This document shows, in pieces, positions 1-6,150 of a stretch of 9,539 nt of DNA (positions are counted from its first letter, which is position 1; each line of letters begins with the position of its first letter). Source of the stretch: Methylomonas sp. (GTDB lineage: Bacteria > Pseudomonadota > Gammaproteobacteria > Methylococcales > Methylomonadaceae); the NCBI GenBank assembly GCA_026989715.1, contig JALSIU010000322.1:1-9539 (forward strand). The letters run 5' to 3'. Made by a program: the position numbers and the translations under genes. The notes beneath the pieces were generated by a model, which searched no databases, was not told where the DNA came from, and was given only the letters and a program-made list of their open reading frames with translations.

Positions 1-1
1 G

Positions 2-349
2 AGCCATGCTAAATCATCCCCCATCATGGAAATTTTTCAAACCGTGGCGTTAAGTGCCTTTCCGATTGGTAATGAGTCAGCAGAAAAACAGATTATTCTT
101 ATTTCCGATATGCTACAACACACGCCAGAATGGTCACATTATCGCGGCCAAATGGACTTTAACCGCTTACAAAAAACCAGTTACTACCAGCGTATTCATA
201 CCGATTTACAAAATGCCGAGGTCAATATTCTATATGTGCGCCGAGCAGGACAAGAAGCATTACAAACCAAACGCCACGCCTTTTTTTGGGCTGATTTTAT
301 CCAATCAATCGGTGGGCATGTGACCCTGATTGAAAAAATTGACGGATAA
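2..349 (+). CDS. vWA-like protein, C-terminal part (5' truncated by window edge)
   Basis: The frame is open from base 2 to the TAA at 347-349, giving 115 residues with no need for the ATG at 26, so I read this as the C-terminal end of a longer protein. Visible features fit the second half of a von Willebrand factor A-like fold. There is a 'SSPI' turn leading into a helix (residues 5-20), a hydrophobic strand ending in Asp (IILISD, Asp36), another strand (VNILYVRR, about 75-82), and a final helix plus strand. In vWA proteins the strand-terminal Asp helps bind the MIDAS metal, but the first MIDAS motif (DxSxS) would lie upstream and cannot be checked. The stop is 5 bases before the next gene, so it is very probably co-transcribed with the MotA/TolQ-like and MotB/ExbD-like genes. 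Function is unknown. The vWA call is my recognition of pattern, not a search result; a stand-alone 107-aa ORF from base 26 is the alternative. Confidence 0.62.
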   Translation, partial: SHAKSSPIMEIFQTVALSAFPIGNESAEKQIILISDMLQHTPEWSHYRGQMDFNRLQKTSYYQRIHTDLQNAEVNILYVRRAGQEALQTKRHAFFWADFIQSIGGHVTLIEKIDG

Positions 350-354
350 CGCTG

Positions 355-1830
355 ATGAGCTATCAAAAATTACAACAAGGATTAATTCGTGATGTACGCA
401 AGATGTTTGTATTGGCTCTAGCAGGCGGCGTTTTAAGCGTGTGCCTACCGCAGTTTTTTAATATCCCCCTACTTGCCGTGATTTTACCGTTGCTTTGTAT
501 GGCGCTCTATACTTGGCGTGGTTACCTACTCAGTGCCGACAGTTCTTTTATTGAGCAATTTGCCGACAGCGTTTATTATTTGGGATTTCTGTTAACGCTA
601 GTCGCTTTAGTGGTTTCATTATATTTCTATCAAAGCGATACCCTAGAAGCAGGTTTATTGACCGCCAATTTTAGCCTGGCCTTAATTACCACCATTTTTG
701 GTTTAGCGGTCAGAATTTTTATCAATAATTTTCAAATAGATCTCAACAGTATTGAACGCCATGTGATGACCGAGGTAGAGCATGCCGCCAATGAATTAAT
801 TAGAAAAGCCAAGCTGATTTCTATGCAACTCGATGTTGCACACGAAGAAACCCAAATAGCGATTCAAAAATCAGTTACCGTCGCCGCTAAAAGCATGCAG
901 GAAATGACTTCGGTTGTTGATAAATATACCGAAGCCAGTGCAGAAACATTACAGAAAAACACCCAATTAACTACCCAGTCCATCAGAGGTGCCGTCACTG
1001 CTTTTGAAAAAAATATCCGCAACACCAAACTCCCAGAGGATATTTTTATTGAACAATTAATGCCGCCCTTAACATTGCTGCAACAACATTTAGAACGCAC
1101 TCAACAACAATTACAAGAATTTAATAGCCAACAAAGCCATATCACACAAAGCACGCAGGCAATCGGCAGAAATATGACCAATAGTGCAGCAAAAATGGAT
1201 ATTTTAACGCAGTCCATCAGTGCTTTTGATAAGCAACTTACAACACATAACCAAGTCAATAATGATTTTGCCAAGGTCGTCGAAGAGGTCGCCTTGTTAG
1301 CAAAACAAACGCAACAAATTTCGGACAATATAAGCGAGCAATCCGTACAATCCGGCATCGCGTTACAAAACTTTGCAGGGCTCATGGAATCGGTCAATCA
1401 CTTGCCTGATAATATGGCAACGCTATCACAAAAAATAAAACTCTCTACAGAGCAAATCGCAATGGCTTTTCAGCCGCTTGGAGAACACAGCCAAACCGGC
1501 ATCAAAATAAGCCAAGATTTACAGGAAATCAGTGCCGCATTAAGCCATACCCGTGCCACAGTACAACAAATTTCTGACTTCAGCATTCACGTAACCTCTG
1601 CCGTAAAGCGCGTTGATATGTTTGACCAACAAATGGAAAAACATGCGCAATTATTGGCCGATATTGGCAGCATTGCACAACAAGACTTAGAAATTGCTAA
1701 ACAACACCAAGAGGAAATGGCCAAGATTCTGCAAAAATCCAGAAGCACACTGGCACTACTGCAAAAAGAAGTTATCCAAACAATACAAAATACCCATAAC
1801 ACAACGACAAGCAATCATCATGAGCTCTAA
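355..1830 (+). CDS. MotA/TolQ/ExbB-like (ZorA-like) membrane protein with long coiled-coil tail
   Basis: This is a 491-aa inner-membrane protein. Four hydrophobic segments lie at about residues 17-34, 36-54, 72-92 and 100-124. Segment 3 (YYLGFLLTLVALVVSLY) and segment 4 (FSLALITTIFGLAVRI) resemble the pore helices of the MotA/TolQ/ExbB family, where 'LG.L.T' and 'AL.TT..GL' patterns carry the polar residues lining the ion path; Thr112 and Thr113 would be the counterparts. From about residue 130 to the end the protein is almost wholly helical, rich in Gln, Ser, Thr and Asn, and likely forms a long cytoplasmic coiled coil broken near 'KLPEDIF' (225-231). This is the layout of ZorA in Zorya defence systems: a motor stator with a long intracellular tail. 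The start at 355 has a modest GGA 8 bases upstream, and the gene overlaps the next one by 11 bases. The ion-channel family is probable; a defence role is inference. It could also be an uncharacterised envelope energy-transducing complex. Confidence 0.7.
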   Translation: MSYQKLQQGLIRDVRKMFVLALAGGVLSVCLPQFFNIPLLAVILPLLCMALYTWRGYLLSADSSFIEQFADSVYYLGFLLTLVALVVSLYFYQSDTLEAGLLTANFSLALITTIFGLAVRIFINNFQIDLNSIERHVMTEVEHAANELIRKAKLISMQLDVAHEETQIAIQKSVTVAAKSMQEMTSVVDKYTEASAETLQKNTQLTTQSIRGAVTAFEKNIRNTKLPEDIFIEQLMPPLTLLQQHLERTQQQLQEFNSQQSHITQSTQAIGRNMTNSAAKMDILTQSISAFDKQLTTHNQVNNDFAKVVEEVALLAKQTQQISDNISEQSVQSGIALQNFAGLMESVNHLPDNMATLSQKIKLSTEQIAMAFQPLGEHSQTGIKISQDLQEISAALSHTRATVQQISDFSIHVTSAVKRVDMFDQQMEKHAQLLADIGSIAQQDLEIAKQHQEEMAKILQKSRSTLALLQKEVIQTIQNTHNTTTSNHHEL

Positions 1831-2677
1831 TGCAAGCCGGCGTTCTTTTTTACTGGGCATAACGCTGAATGAGCTTAGCTTTATCATGTTTTTTTTATTA
1901 ATGCTGGTCAGTACAGCCACACTGCAAAAAACCAAGCAAGCCTTAACGGCAGAACAAAAAACAACAACCGCACTCAAGGCCGAAGTGCTTAAAATCAAAC
2001 AAGATAAAACAGACACATTTAAACGCTTACAACTGCTAGAAAGCCGCTTAATGCGAGCAGGCGGCTTTAGTCCCCCTCTTAACCAACAGCAATTGGATCA
2101 GCTTTTTTCCAAATTATCGGCCGCTACCGATAATATTCCTTTAGCACAAAAAAATACTGAGCTAAACCGTAAACTACACGCTTATCAGCAACTGAGCCAA
2201 GCACTAAAAAAACAGGGAATAGCAACAGATTCAGCAACGGCAATAGAACAGCTTATCACCCAAATGCAAGCGAGCCGACACCAACAGCAATCCTTACAAG
2301 GGCAAGTCGCTTATTTGCAAAAAAAATTAAAAGGCAATGGCTTAGACCACCCGCCTTGTTGGGCAGATGCAAAAACAGGAGCGGTTGAATATTTATATGC
2401 CATCACGCTTTATGAGCAGCAAATACACATTGCCGCCGCTTGGCCACAACATCGCGCTCATGACTTACAACACATACCAAATGCAAAAAAAATGGCAGGT
2501 AAAATGCTGACATTAGCTCAATTTGAGCAATACGTTAAGCCTATTTTTGCCTGGAGTAAAGCACATAGTTGCCGTCATTTTGTACGCATAAAAGATGATA
2601 AAGCCACATCAAAAGCCGAGTTTAAACACAAAATGCTAGCCATTGAAACTTATTTTTATAAATATTTACAACGCTAA
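1820..2677 (+). CDS. MotB/ExbD/ZorB-like single-TM protein with coiled coil and unrecognised C-terminal domain
   Basis: This 285-aa protein has one N-terminal transmembrane helix (about residues 15-35, LNELSFIMFFLLMLVSTATL), preceded by a short Arg-containing cytoplasmic end. Glu18 sits where MotB, TolR and ExbD carry the proton-binding Asp at the start of their single helix. Coiled-coil-like sequence follows at about 35-78 and 110-172. The last 108 residues (178-285) form a compact domain starting 'PPCWADAKTG' with 'YLYAITLYEQ', 'SCRHFVRIKDD' and a final aromatic helix. I do not recognise it, and I see no OmpA/MotB peptidoglycan-binding signature. By topology this domain should lie in the periplasm, where its Cys180 and Cys251 could pair. 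I chose ATG 1820 because it follows the overlap logic of the operon (11-base overlap with the upstream stop) and places the TM helix at the N-terminus. An in-frame ATG at 1694 would add 42 residues read out of frame from the preceding gene. Paired with the MotA-like protein it probably forms an ion-driven stator complex. Confidence 0.66.
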   Translation: MSSNASRRSFLLGITLNELSFIMFFLLMLVSTATLQKTKQALTAEQKTTTALKAEVLKIKQDKTDTFKRLQLLESRLMRAGGFSPPLNQQQLDQLFSKLSAATDNIPLAQKNTELNRKLHAYQQLSQALKKQGIATDSATAIEQLITQMQASRHQQQSLQGQVAYLQKKLKGNGLDHPPCWADAKTGAVEYLYAITLYEQQIHIAAAWPQHRAHDLQHIPNAKKMAGKMLTLAQFEQYVKPIFAWSKAHSCRHFVRIKDDKATSKAEFKHKMLAIETYFYKYLQR

Positions 2678-2730
2678 CATAAGCACCCCGCGCCACTCCA
2701 AATAGCCGCAAACAAGTCATCACACCTACC

Positions 2731-2757
2731 CCAAAATATCGGGCGAGCCAAAATATC
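2731..2757. repeat. Direct repeat CCAAAATATC, two copies
   Basis: CCAAAATATC occurs at 2731-2740 and again at 2748-2757, with 7 bases between, so the copies are 17 bp apart. They lie just downstream of the motor-like operon and about 65 bp before a possible -10 at 2824. This could be a tandem binding site or chance in AT-rich DNA. Confidence 0.5.
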
Positions 2758-2848
2758 ATTAAATCCTTACATGCTAAAACAGCATCGCTCTAAGTCGGCA
2801 TTTTATTCAAATCAAAATAGGTATAGAATGGACAGGTCATTACGTGAT

Positions 2849-2878
2849 ACTCAGTATTAAATATGCCCAATACTGAGT
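2849..2878. promoter_or_regulatory. Perfect 10-bp inverted repeat in probable leader of the secreted-protein gene
   Basis: ACTCAGTATT (2849-2858) and AATACTGAGT (2869-2878) are exact reverse complements separated by 10 bases. The element ends 22 bases before the ribosome binding site of the gene starting at 2914. A -10-like TAGAAT at 2824-2829 would put the transcript start near 2836, so the repeat would be either an RNA hairpin in the leader or a DNA operator. There is no following T-run, so it is not an ordinary intrinsic terminator. Confidence 0.55.
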
Positions 2879-2900
2879 TAATTCAGATTTACCAGGCCAT

Positions 2901-2906
2901 AAGGAG
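2901..2906 (+). promoter_or_regulatory. Ribosome binding site deciding the start at 2914
   Basis: AAGGAG lies 7 bases before ATG 2914. An upstream in-frame ATG at 2863 falls inside the inverted repeat, lacks a ribosome binding site, and would bury the signal peptide behind 17 residues, so 2914 is preferred. Confidence 0.85.
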
Positions 2907-2913
2907 AATAAAA

Positions 2914-3135
2914 ATGAAAAAAATTATTACAGCATTAGCACTCACACTCATCAGTAGCATAACCTATGCAAAACCCTATTCTTGCACCGGTTACCTTGAT
3001 GGCAAACCAATTGGCGACCCCATTGTCGTTAACGCCTCCAAAACACCGGTTGCTGAAGATAAAGCCTATGATCGCTTGCTTTACAAAAATGGCAAAAAAA
3101 GAAAAGAAGGCATTGATTACGTACAATGTAAATAA
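2914..3135 (+). CDS. Small secreted (periplasmic) protein, function unknown
   Basis: This encodes 73 residues with a classic Sec signal peptide: a Lys-Lys start, a hydrophobic core at residues 4-16, and a probable cleavage after 'TYA' (residue 19). The mature part is about 54 residues and lysine-rich. It contains 'YSCTGYLDGKPIGDP' near its start and 'DYVQCK' at its end. Its only two cysteines, Cys24 and Cys72, sit near the two ends and could form a disulfide in the periplasm. The AAGGAG ribosome binding site and typical start context support a real gene despite its size. I do not recognise the family. The gene stands alone: a 236-base intergenic region lies upstream, and it converges on groEL across a shared terminator. 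No membrane anchor or lipobox is present. Confidence 0.75.
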   Translation: MKKIITALALTLISSITYAKPYSCTGYLDGKPIGDPIVVNASKTPVAEDKAYDRLLYKNGKKRKEGIDYVQCK

Positions 3136-3192
3136 GCCATTGTGCGCATAACGACGCTATAAAAACAAAAAACGTCGTAATTAACCTGCATA

Positions 3193-3230
3193 AAAAAAGC
3201 CCCACTAACTCACGCTAGCGGGGCTTTTTT
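3193..3230. terminator. Bidirectional intrinsic terminator between secreted-protein gene and groEL
   Basis: AAAAAAGCCCC (3193-3203) pairs with GGGGCTTTTTT (3220-3230). Three further inner pairs (3205-3207 with 3216-3218) lie past one mismatch, leaving an 8-base loop. Both strands read a GC-rich stem followed by a T-run, so it can stop both the + strand small gene (stop 3135) and the - strand groEL transcript (stop 3257). Confidence 0.9.
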
Positions 3231-3256
3231 AAAAGCGCAGGCTTTTTTAGGCTAGC

Positions 3257-4909
3257 TTACATCATACCGCCCATACCACCCATACCGCCCATGCCGCCCA
3301 TATCAGGCATTGCAGGAGCTGCCGCTTCATCAGCCGGCGCATCAGCAACCATAACTTCAGTGGTAATCATAAGGCCTGCAACTGATGCCGCATTTTGCAA
3401 TGCAGCACGCGTTACTTTAGCAGGGTCTAAGATTCCCATTTCAATCATATCGCCATATTCACCAGTCGCCGCGTTATAGCCGAAGTTACCTTCGCCTTTC
3501 GCTACTTCATTTAAAACCACAGAGGCTTCATCACCGGCATTGGTGACAATTTGACGTAAAGGTGCAGACATCGCACGACGTAAAATATCAACCCCCACTT
3601 TTTGATCGTGGTTTGCGCCTTCAACGCCATCTAGTGCACTTAAAGCACGAACCAAGGCAACACCACCGCCCGCAACAACACCTTCTTCCACTGCCGCACG
3701 AGTTGAATGCAAGGCATCTTCTACGCGTGCTTTTTTCTCTTTCATTTCAACTTCAGTTGCCGCGCCTACTTTAATCACTGCAACACCGCCTGCTAATTTA
3801 GCAAGACGCTCTTGTAGTTTTTCTTTATCGTAGTCAGATGTTGCTTCATCCGCTTGGGCACGAATTTGTGTCACACGGCCTTTAATTGCGTCTTCAGAGC
3901 CTGCACCATCAACAATTACAGTATTTTCTTTGCTAATTTGTACTTTTTTAGCCGTACCAAGCTGATCCATTTCTGCTTTTTCTAAAGATAATCCGATTTC
4001 TTCAGAAATAACCGTGCCACCTGTCAAAATTGCAATATCTTCCAACATTGCTTTACGACGATCACCAAAACCTGGTGCTTTCACAGCGGCAACTTTAACG
4101 ATACCGCGCATATTGTTGACCACTAATGTCGCTAATGCTTCACCATCAACATCTTCTGCGATAATCAATAAAGGACGGCCTGCTTTGGCAACGCCTTCTA
4201 ATATTGGCAATAAATCACGGATATTAGAGATTTTTTTATCGAATAACAAGATGAACGGGTCATCTAATTCAACACTCATGCTATCTTGATTATTGATGAA
4301 ATAAGGTGATAAATAACCACGGTCAAACTGCATGCCTTCCACAACATCTAATTCATTGTTTAGACCTGAACCTTCTTCAACGGTAATAACACCTTCTTTA
4401 CCCACTTTTTCCATTGCTTCCGCAATAATTTCACCGACTGATGTATCAGAGTTGGCAGAAATAGTACCGACTTGAGAAATCGCTTTGTTATCAGTACAAG
4501 GTGTTGCTGACGCAATAATTGCCTCAACTGATTTAGTCACAGCCAAATCAATACCACGCTTTAAGTCCATTGGGTTCATGCCCGCAGCAACTGACTTCAA
4601 GCCTTCGTTAACAATTGATTGCGCTAATACGGTTGCGGTTGTTGTACCATCACCTGCAACATCAGATGTTTGTGAAGCAACTTCCTTCACCATTTGCGCG
4701 CCCATATTTTCGAACTTATCGGCTAACTCGATTTCTTTCGCAACTGACACACCATCTTTAGTGATAGTCGGTGCGCCAAAGCTTTTATCTAAAACGGCAT
4801 TGCGACCTTTAGGCCCCAAGGTTGCTTTTACTGCATTTGCCAGAACATTTACGCCATTCACCATTAGTGAGCGTGCATCATCACCGAATTTTACTTCTTT
4901 TGCTGCCAT
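3257..4909 (-). CDS. groEL: Chaperonin GroEL (Hsp60)
   Basis: A full-length 550-aa Hsp60 that forms the double-ring ATP-driven folding chamber in the cytosol with GroES as lid. Diagnostic features are in the expected places: the ATP-site loop 'TLGPKGRN' (30-37), catalytic-site Asp52 in 'TKDGVSVA', the nucleotide-binding 'GDGTTTAT' (86-93), the family signature 'AAVEEGVVAGGG' near residue 405, and a C-terminal Gly-Gly-Met tail ('GGMGGMGGMGGMM'). The start is set by the N-terminal 'MAAKEVKFG', with TAGGA on the - strand (4920-4916) 6 bases upstream. It lies 56 bases downstream of groES with no terminator between, so the two form one operon under the CIRCE promoter. It ends just before a strong terminator. 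Confidence 0.99.
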   Translation of the reverse strand: MAAKEVKFGDDARSLMVNGVNVLANAVKATLGPKGRNAVLDKSFGAPTITKDGVSVAKEIELADKFENMGAQMVKEVASQTSDVAGDGTTTATVLAQSIVNEGLKSVAAGMNPMDLKRGIDLAVTKSVEAIIASATPCTDNKAISQVGTISANSDTSVGEIIAEAMEKVGKEGVITVEEGSGLNNELDVVEGMQFDRGYLSPYFINNQDSMSVELDDPFILLFDKKISNIRDLLPILEGVAKAGRPLLIIAEDVDGEALATLVVNNMRGIVKVAAVKAPGFGDRRKAMLEDIAILTGGTVISEEIGLSLEKAEMDQLGTAKKVQISKENTVIVDGAGSEDAIKGRVTQIRAQADEATSDYDKEKLQERLAKLAGGVAVIKVGAATEVEMKEKKARVEDALHSTRAAVEEGVVAGGGVALVRALSALDGVEGANHDQKVGVDILRRAMSAPLRQIVTNAGDEASVVLNEVAKGEGNFGYNAATGEYGDMIEMGILDPAKVTRAALQNAASVAGLMITTEVMVADAPADEAAAPAMPDMGGMGGMGGMGGMM

Positions 4910-4965
4910 GTTATTTCCTAACCTATTTATGTTAAATTATTTAATGAACTTTGGTATGTTTGGAC

Positions 4966-5253
4966 TTAGCCCAAAATACCCATAATGTCTTCTTCACGCA
5001 TCACGATGACTTCTTCACCGTCAACTTTTACTTCCGAACCGGAATATTTGCCGAATAAAACTTTATCGCCAACTTTTACTTCCAAAGCGCGTACGTCACC
5101 GTTATCTAATTGTTTACCATTACCCACTGCCAATACTTCACCTTCGCTTGGCTTTTCAGTTGCCGAACCCGGTAAAACAATACCACTTGCAGTCGTTGTT
5201 TCTTCTTCAACACGTTTAACAATTACACGATCGTGTAAAGGGCGTATATTCAT
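4966..5253 (-). CDS. groES: Co-chaperonin GroES (Hsp10)
   Basis: A 95-aa co-chaperonin that forms the heptameric lid of GroEL. The N-terminal 'MNIRPLHDRVIVKR', the mobile loop (about 16-33) with the GroEL-contacting 'GIVL' at 24-27, and the C-terminal 'REEDIMGILG' are typical, and the length matches the family. AGGAGA on the - strand (5266-5261) lies 7 bases before the ATG. It is the first gene of the groES-groEL operon, and an AT-rich leader of about 65 bases separates it from the HrcA-type operator and promoter. Confidence 0.99.
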   Translation of the reverse strand: MNIRPLHDRVIVKRVEEETTTASGIVLPGSATEKPSEGEVLAVGNGKQLDNGDVRALEVKVGDKVLFGKYSGSEVKVDGEEVIVMREEDIMGILG

Positions 5254-5295
5254 TTAAATATCTCCTAACAATAATAAAAAATAAAATTAAAAAAC

Positions 5296-5328
5296 TTATT
5301 AGCACTCGCTCAATACGAGTGCTAATAA
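5296..5328. promoter_or_regulatory. CIRCE operator (HrcA binding site) of groESL
   Basis: TTAGCACTC-N9-GAGTGCTAA at 5299-5325 is an exact match to the CIRCE consensus. The symmetry extends to 12 bp on each side (TTATTAGCACTC, 5296-5307; GAGTGCTAATAA, 5317-5328). CIRCE is bound by the repressor HrcA, which is released under heat or protein-folding stress. The element overlaps the -10 of the groESL promoter and would also form a hairpin at the 5' end of the mRNA. Confidence 0.96.
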
Positions 5329-5352
5329 TAATCAGCTTTTGCACTCTGTCAA
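5325..5352 (-). promoter_or_regulatory. groESL promoter, sigma70-type
   Basis: On the - strand TTGACA (5352-5347, perfect -35) and TATTAT (5330-5325, five of six matches) are 16 bases apart. The -10 shares bases with the outer arm of CIRCE, so HrcA binding would block it. The CCCCAT-type -10 of heat-shock sigma32 promoters is absent. Confidence 0.85.
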
Positions 5353-5358
5353 GTATTT

Positions 5359-5367
5359 TGGCATTAT
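5359..5367 (+). promoter_or_regulatory. Possible extended -10 promoter of the ThiF/MoeB-like gene
   Basis: TGG followed by CATTAT (5362-5367) lies about 33 bases before ATG 5400 and would give a leader of roughly 27 bases. No good -35 accompanies it (TTGCAC at 5339-5344 matches at three positions). The site sits back-to-back with the groESL promoter. Confidence 0.35.
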
Positions 5368-5399
5368 TGCCACTCCACTTACCTCACAGCACACCTAAA

Positions 5400-6146
5400 A
5401 TGAACGACAACCAACTGCTACGCTATAGCCGACAAATCATGCTTCCTCAAATTGATATAGAGGGGCAAGAAAAGTTGCTCAATGCACAGATATTAATTAT
5501 CGGATCCGGTGGTTTAGGTGCGCCCGCCTCACTTTATTTGGCCGCTGCCGGGATTGGCACACTGACCTTATATGATGACGACGCGGTAGATTTATCTAAC
5601 TTACAACGACAGATCACGCATTACACATCCGATATTGGGACGGATAAAGTCATTTCAACCCAACAAACACTAAATAAAATAAATCCTGATACTCAGGTTA
5701 TTGCCGTTAAACAACGATTGCTAGGAAAACAATTAGAAAAAGAAGTGCGGTGTGCTGATGTCGTTTTAGACTGTTCAGATAATTTTAGTACCCGCTTTGC
5801 CATTAATAGGGCTTGCGTCAAACACAAAACACCTCTGGTATCGGGTGCAGCTATTCGTTTTGAAGGACAAATCAGTATTTTTGCGGCAGACGAAAATGCC
5901 CCATGCTATAACTGTCTCTACGCAGAAAACGGGGAAGACATGCAAAATTGTGCAACCAATGGGGTGTTATCCCCCATAACAGGCATTATAGGTAGCATGC
6001 AAGCATTAGAGGCTATGAAGCTTATCTTAGAGATAGGAGAAAATTTAGCAGGACGGCTATTATTACTAGATGGTTTAAATATGGAATGGCAAAGCATGAA
6101 ATTAAAAAAAAACAAAACCTGCCCCACCTGCTCTAAACCGGATTAA
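5400..6146 (+). CDS. ThiF/MoeB/HesA-family E1-like adenylyltransferase
   Basis: A 248-aa cytosolic enzyme of the E1-like superfamily. These enzymes use ATP to adenylate the C-terminal Gly-Gly of a ubiquitin-like sulfur carrier (ThiS for thiamine, MoaD for molybdopterin). Visible are the N-terminal 'RYSRQIMLP' (8-16), the nucleotide-binding 'GSGGLG' (35-40), acidic Asp59-61, 'DLSNLQRQ' (64-71) with the conserved Asn and Arg, 'DCSDN' (124-128), and two zinc-binding pairs Cys169/Cys172 and Cys241/Cys244. Cys184 in 'NCATNGV' lines up with the ThiF cysteine that links to ThiS, but MoeB also has a cysteine nearby, so the choice between ThiF and MoeB stays open. No thi or moa genes are adjacent. ATG 5400 gives the usual length; earlier in-frame starts would overlap the CIRCE element. 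The ribosome binding site is weak. Confidence 0.88.
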   Translation: MNDNQLLRYSRQIMLPQIDIEGQEKLLNAQILIIGSGGLGAPASLYLAAAGIGTLTLYDDDAVDLSNLQRQITHYTSDIGTDKVISTQQTLNKINPDTQVIAVKQRLLGKQLEKEVRCADVVLDCSDNFSTRFAINRACVKHKTPLVSGAAIRFEGQISIFAADENAPCYNCLYAENGEDMQNCATNGVLSPITGIIGSMQALEAMKLILEIGENLAGRLLLLDGLNMEWQSMKLKKNKTCPTCSKPD

Positions 6147-6150
6147 AACT

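Larger units (their letters stand above)
2678..2913. other. Intergenic region between motor-like operon and small secreted protein gene
   Basis: No coding sequence is supported in these 236 bases. No hairpin with a T-run follows the stop at 2677, so the upstream operon may end by another mechanism. The region holds a 10-bp direct repeat, a possible -10 (TAGAAT, 2824-2829) without a convincing -35, a perfect inverted repeat, and the ribosome binding site of the next gene; the repeats are listed separately. Confidence 0.6.

Noticed and set aside
1694..1819. In-frame 42-residue N-terminal extension of the MotB/ExbD-like protein
   Set aside because: It lies wholly inside the upstream gene, has no ribosome binding site, and would place a basic non-membrane stretch ahead of the short N-terminus normal for this topology.
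2771..2785. ATGCT-N5-AGCAT mini-hairpin
   Set aside because: Five base pairs in AT-rich DNA are expected by chance and no context supports a role.
3151..3178. Inverted repeat ACGACG / CGTCGT before the groEL-side terminator
   Set aside because: Only 6 bp with a 16-base A-rich loop; weak next to the strong terminator at 3193-3230.
4485..4985. 166-residue open frame on the + strand opposite groEL
   Set aside because: It is an antisense shadow of groEL with low-complexity Ser/Thr/Ala composition and no start signals; the same applies to the other frames opposite groEL, groES and the tail of the MotA-like gene.
5325..5352. RpoH (sigma32) heat-shock promoter for groESL
   Set aside because: The -35 contains CTTGA, but no CCCCAT-type -10 follows; the TATTAT at the right spacing fits sigma70.
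5319..5399. 27-residue N-terminal extension of the ThiF/MoeB-like protein
   Set aside because: It would start inside the CIRCE element and upstream of the likely promoter; ATG 5400 gives the conserved N-terminus and normal family length.
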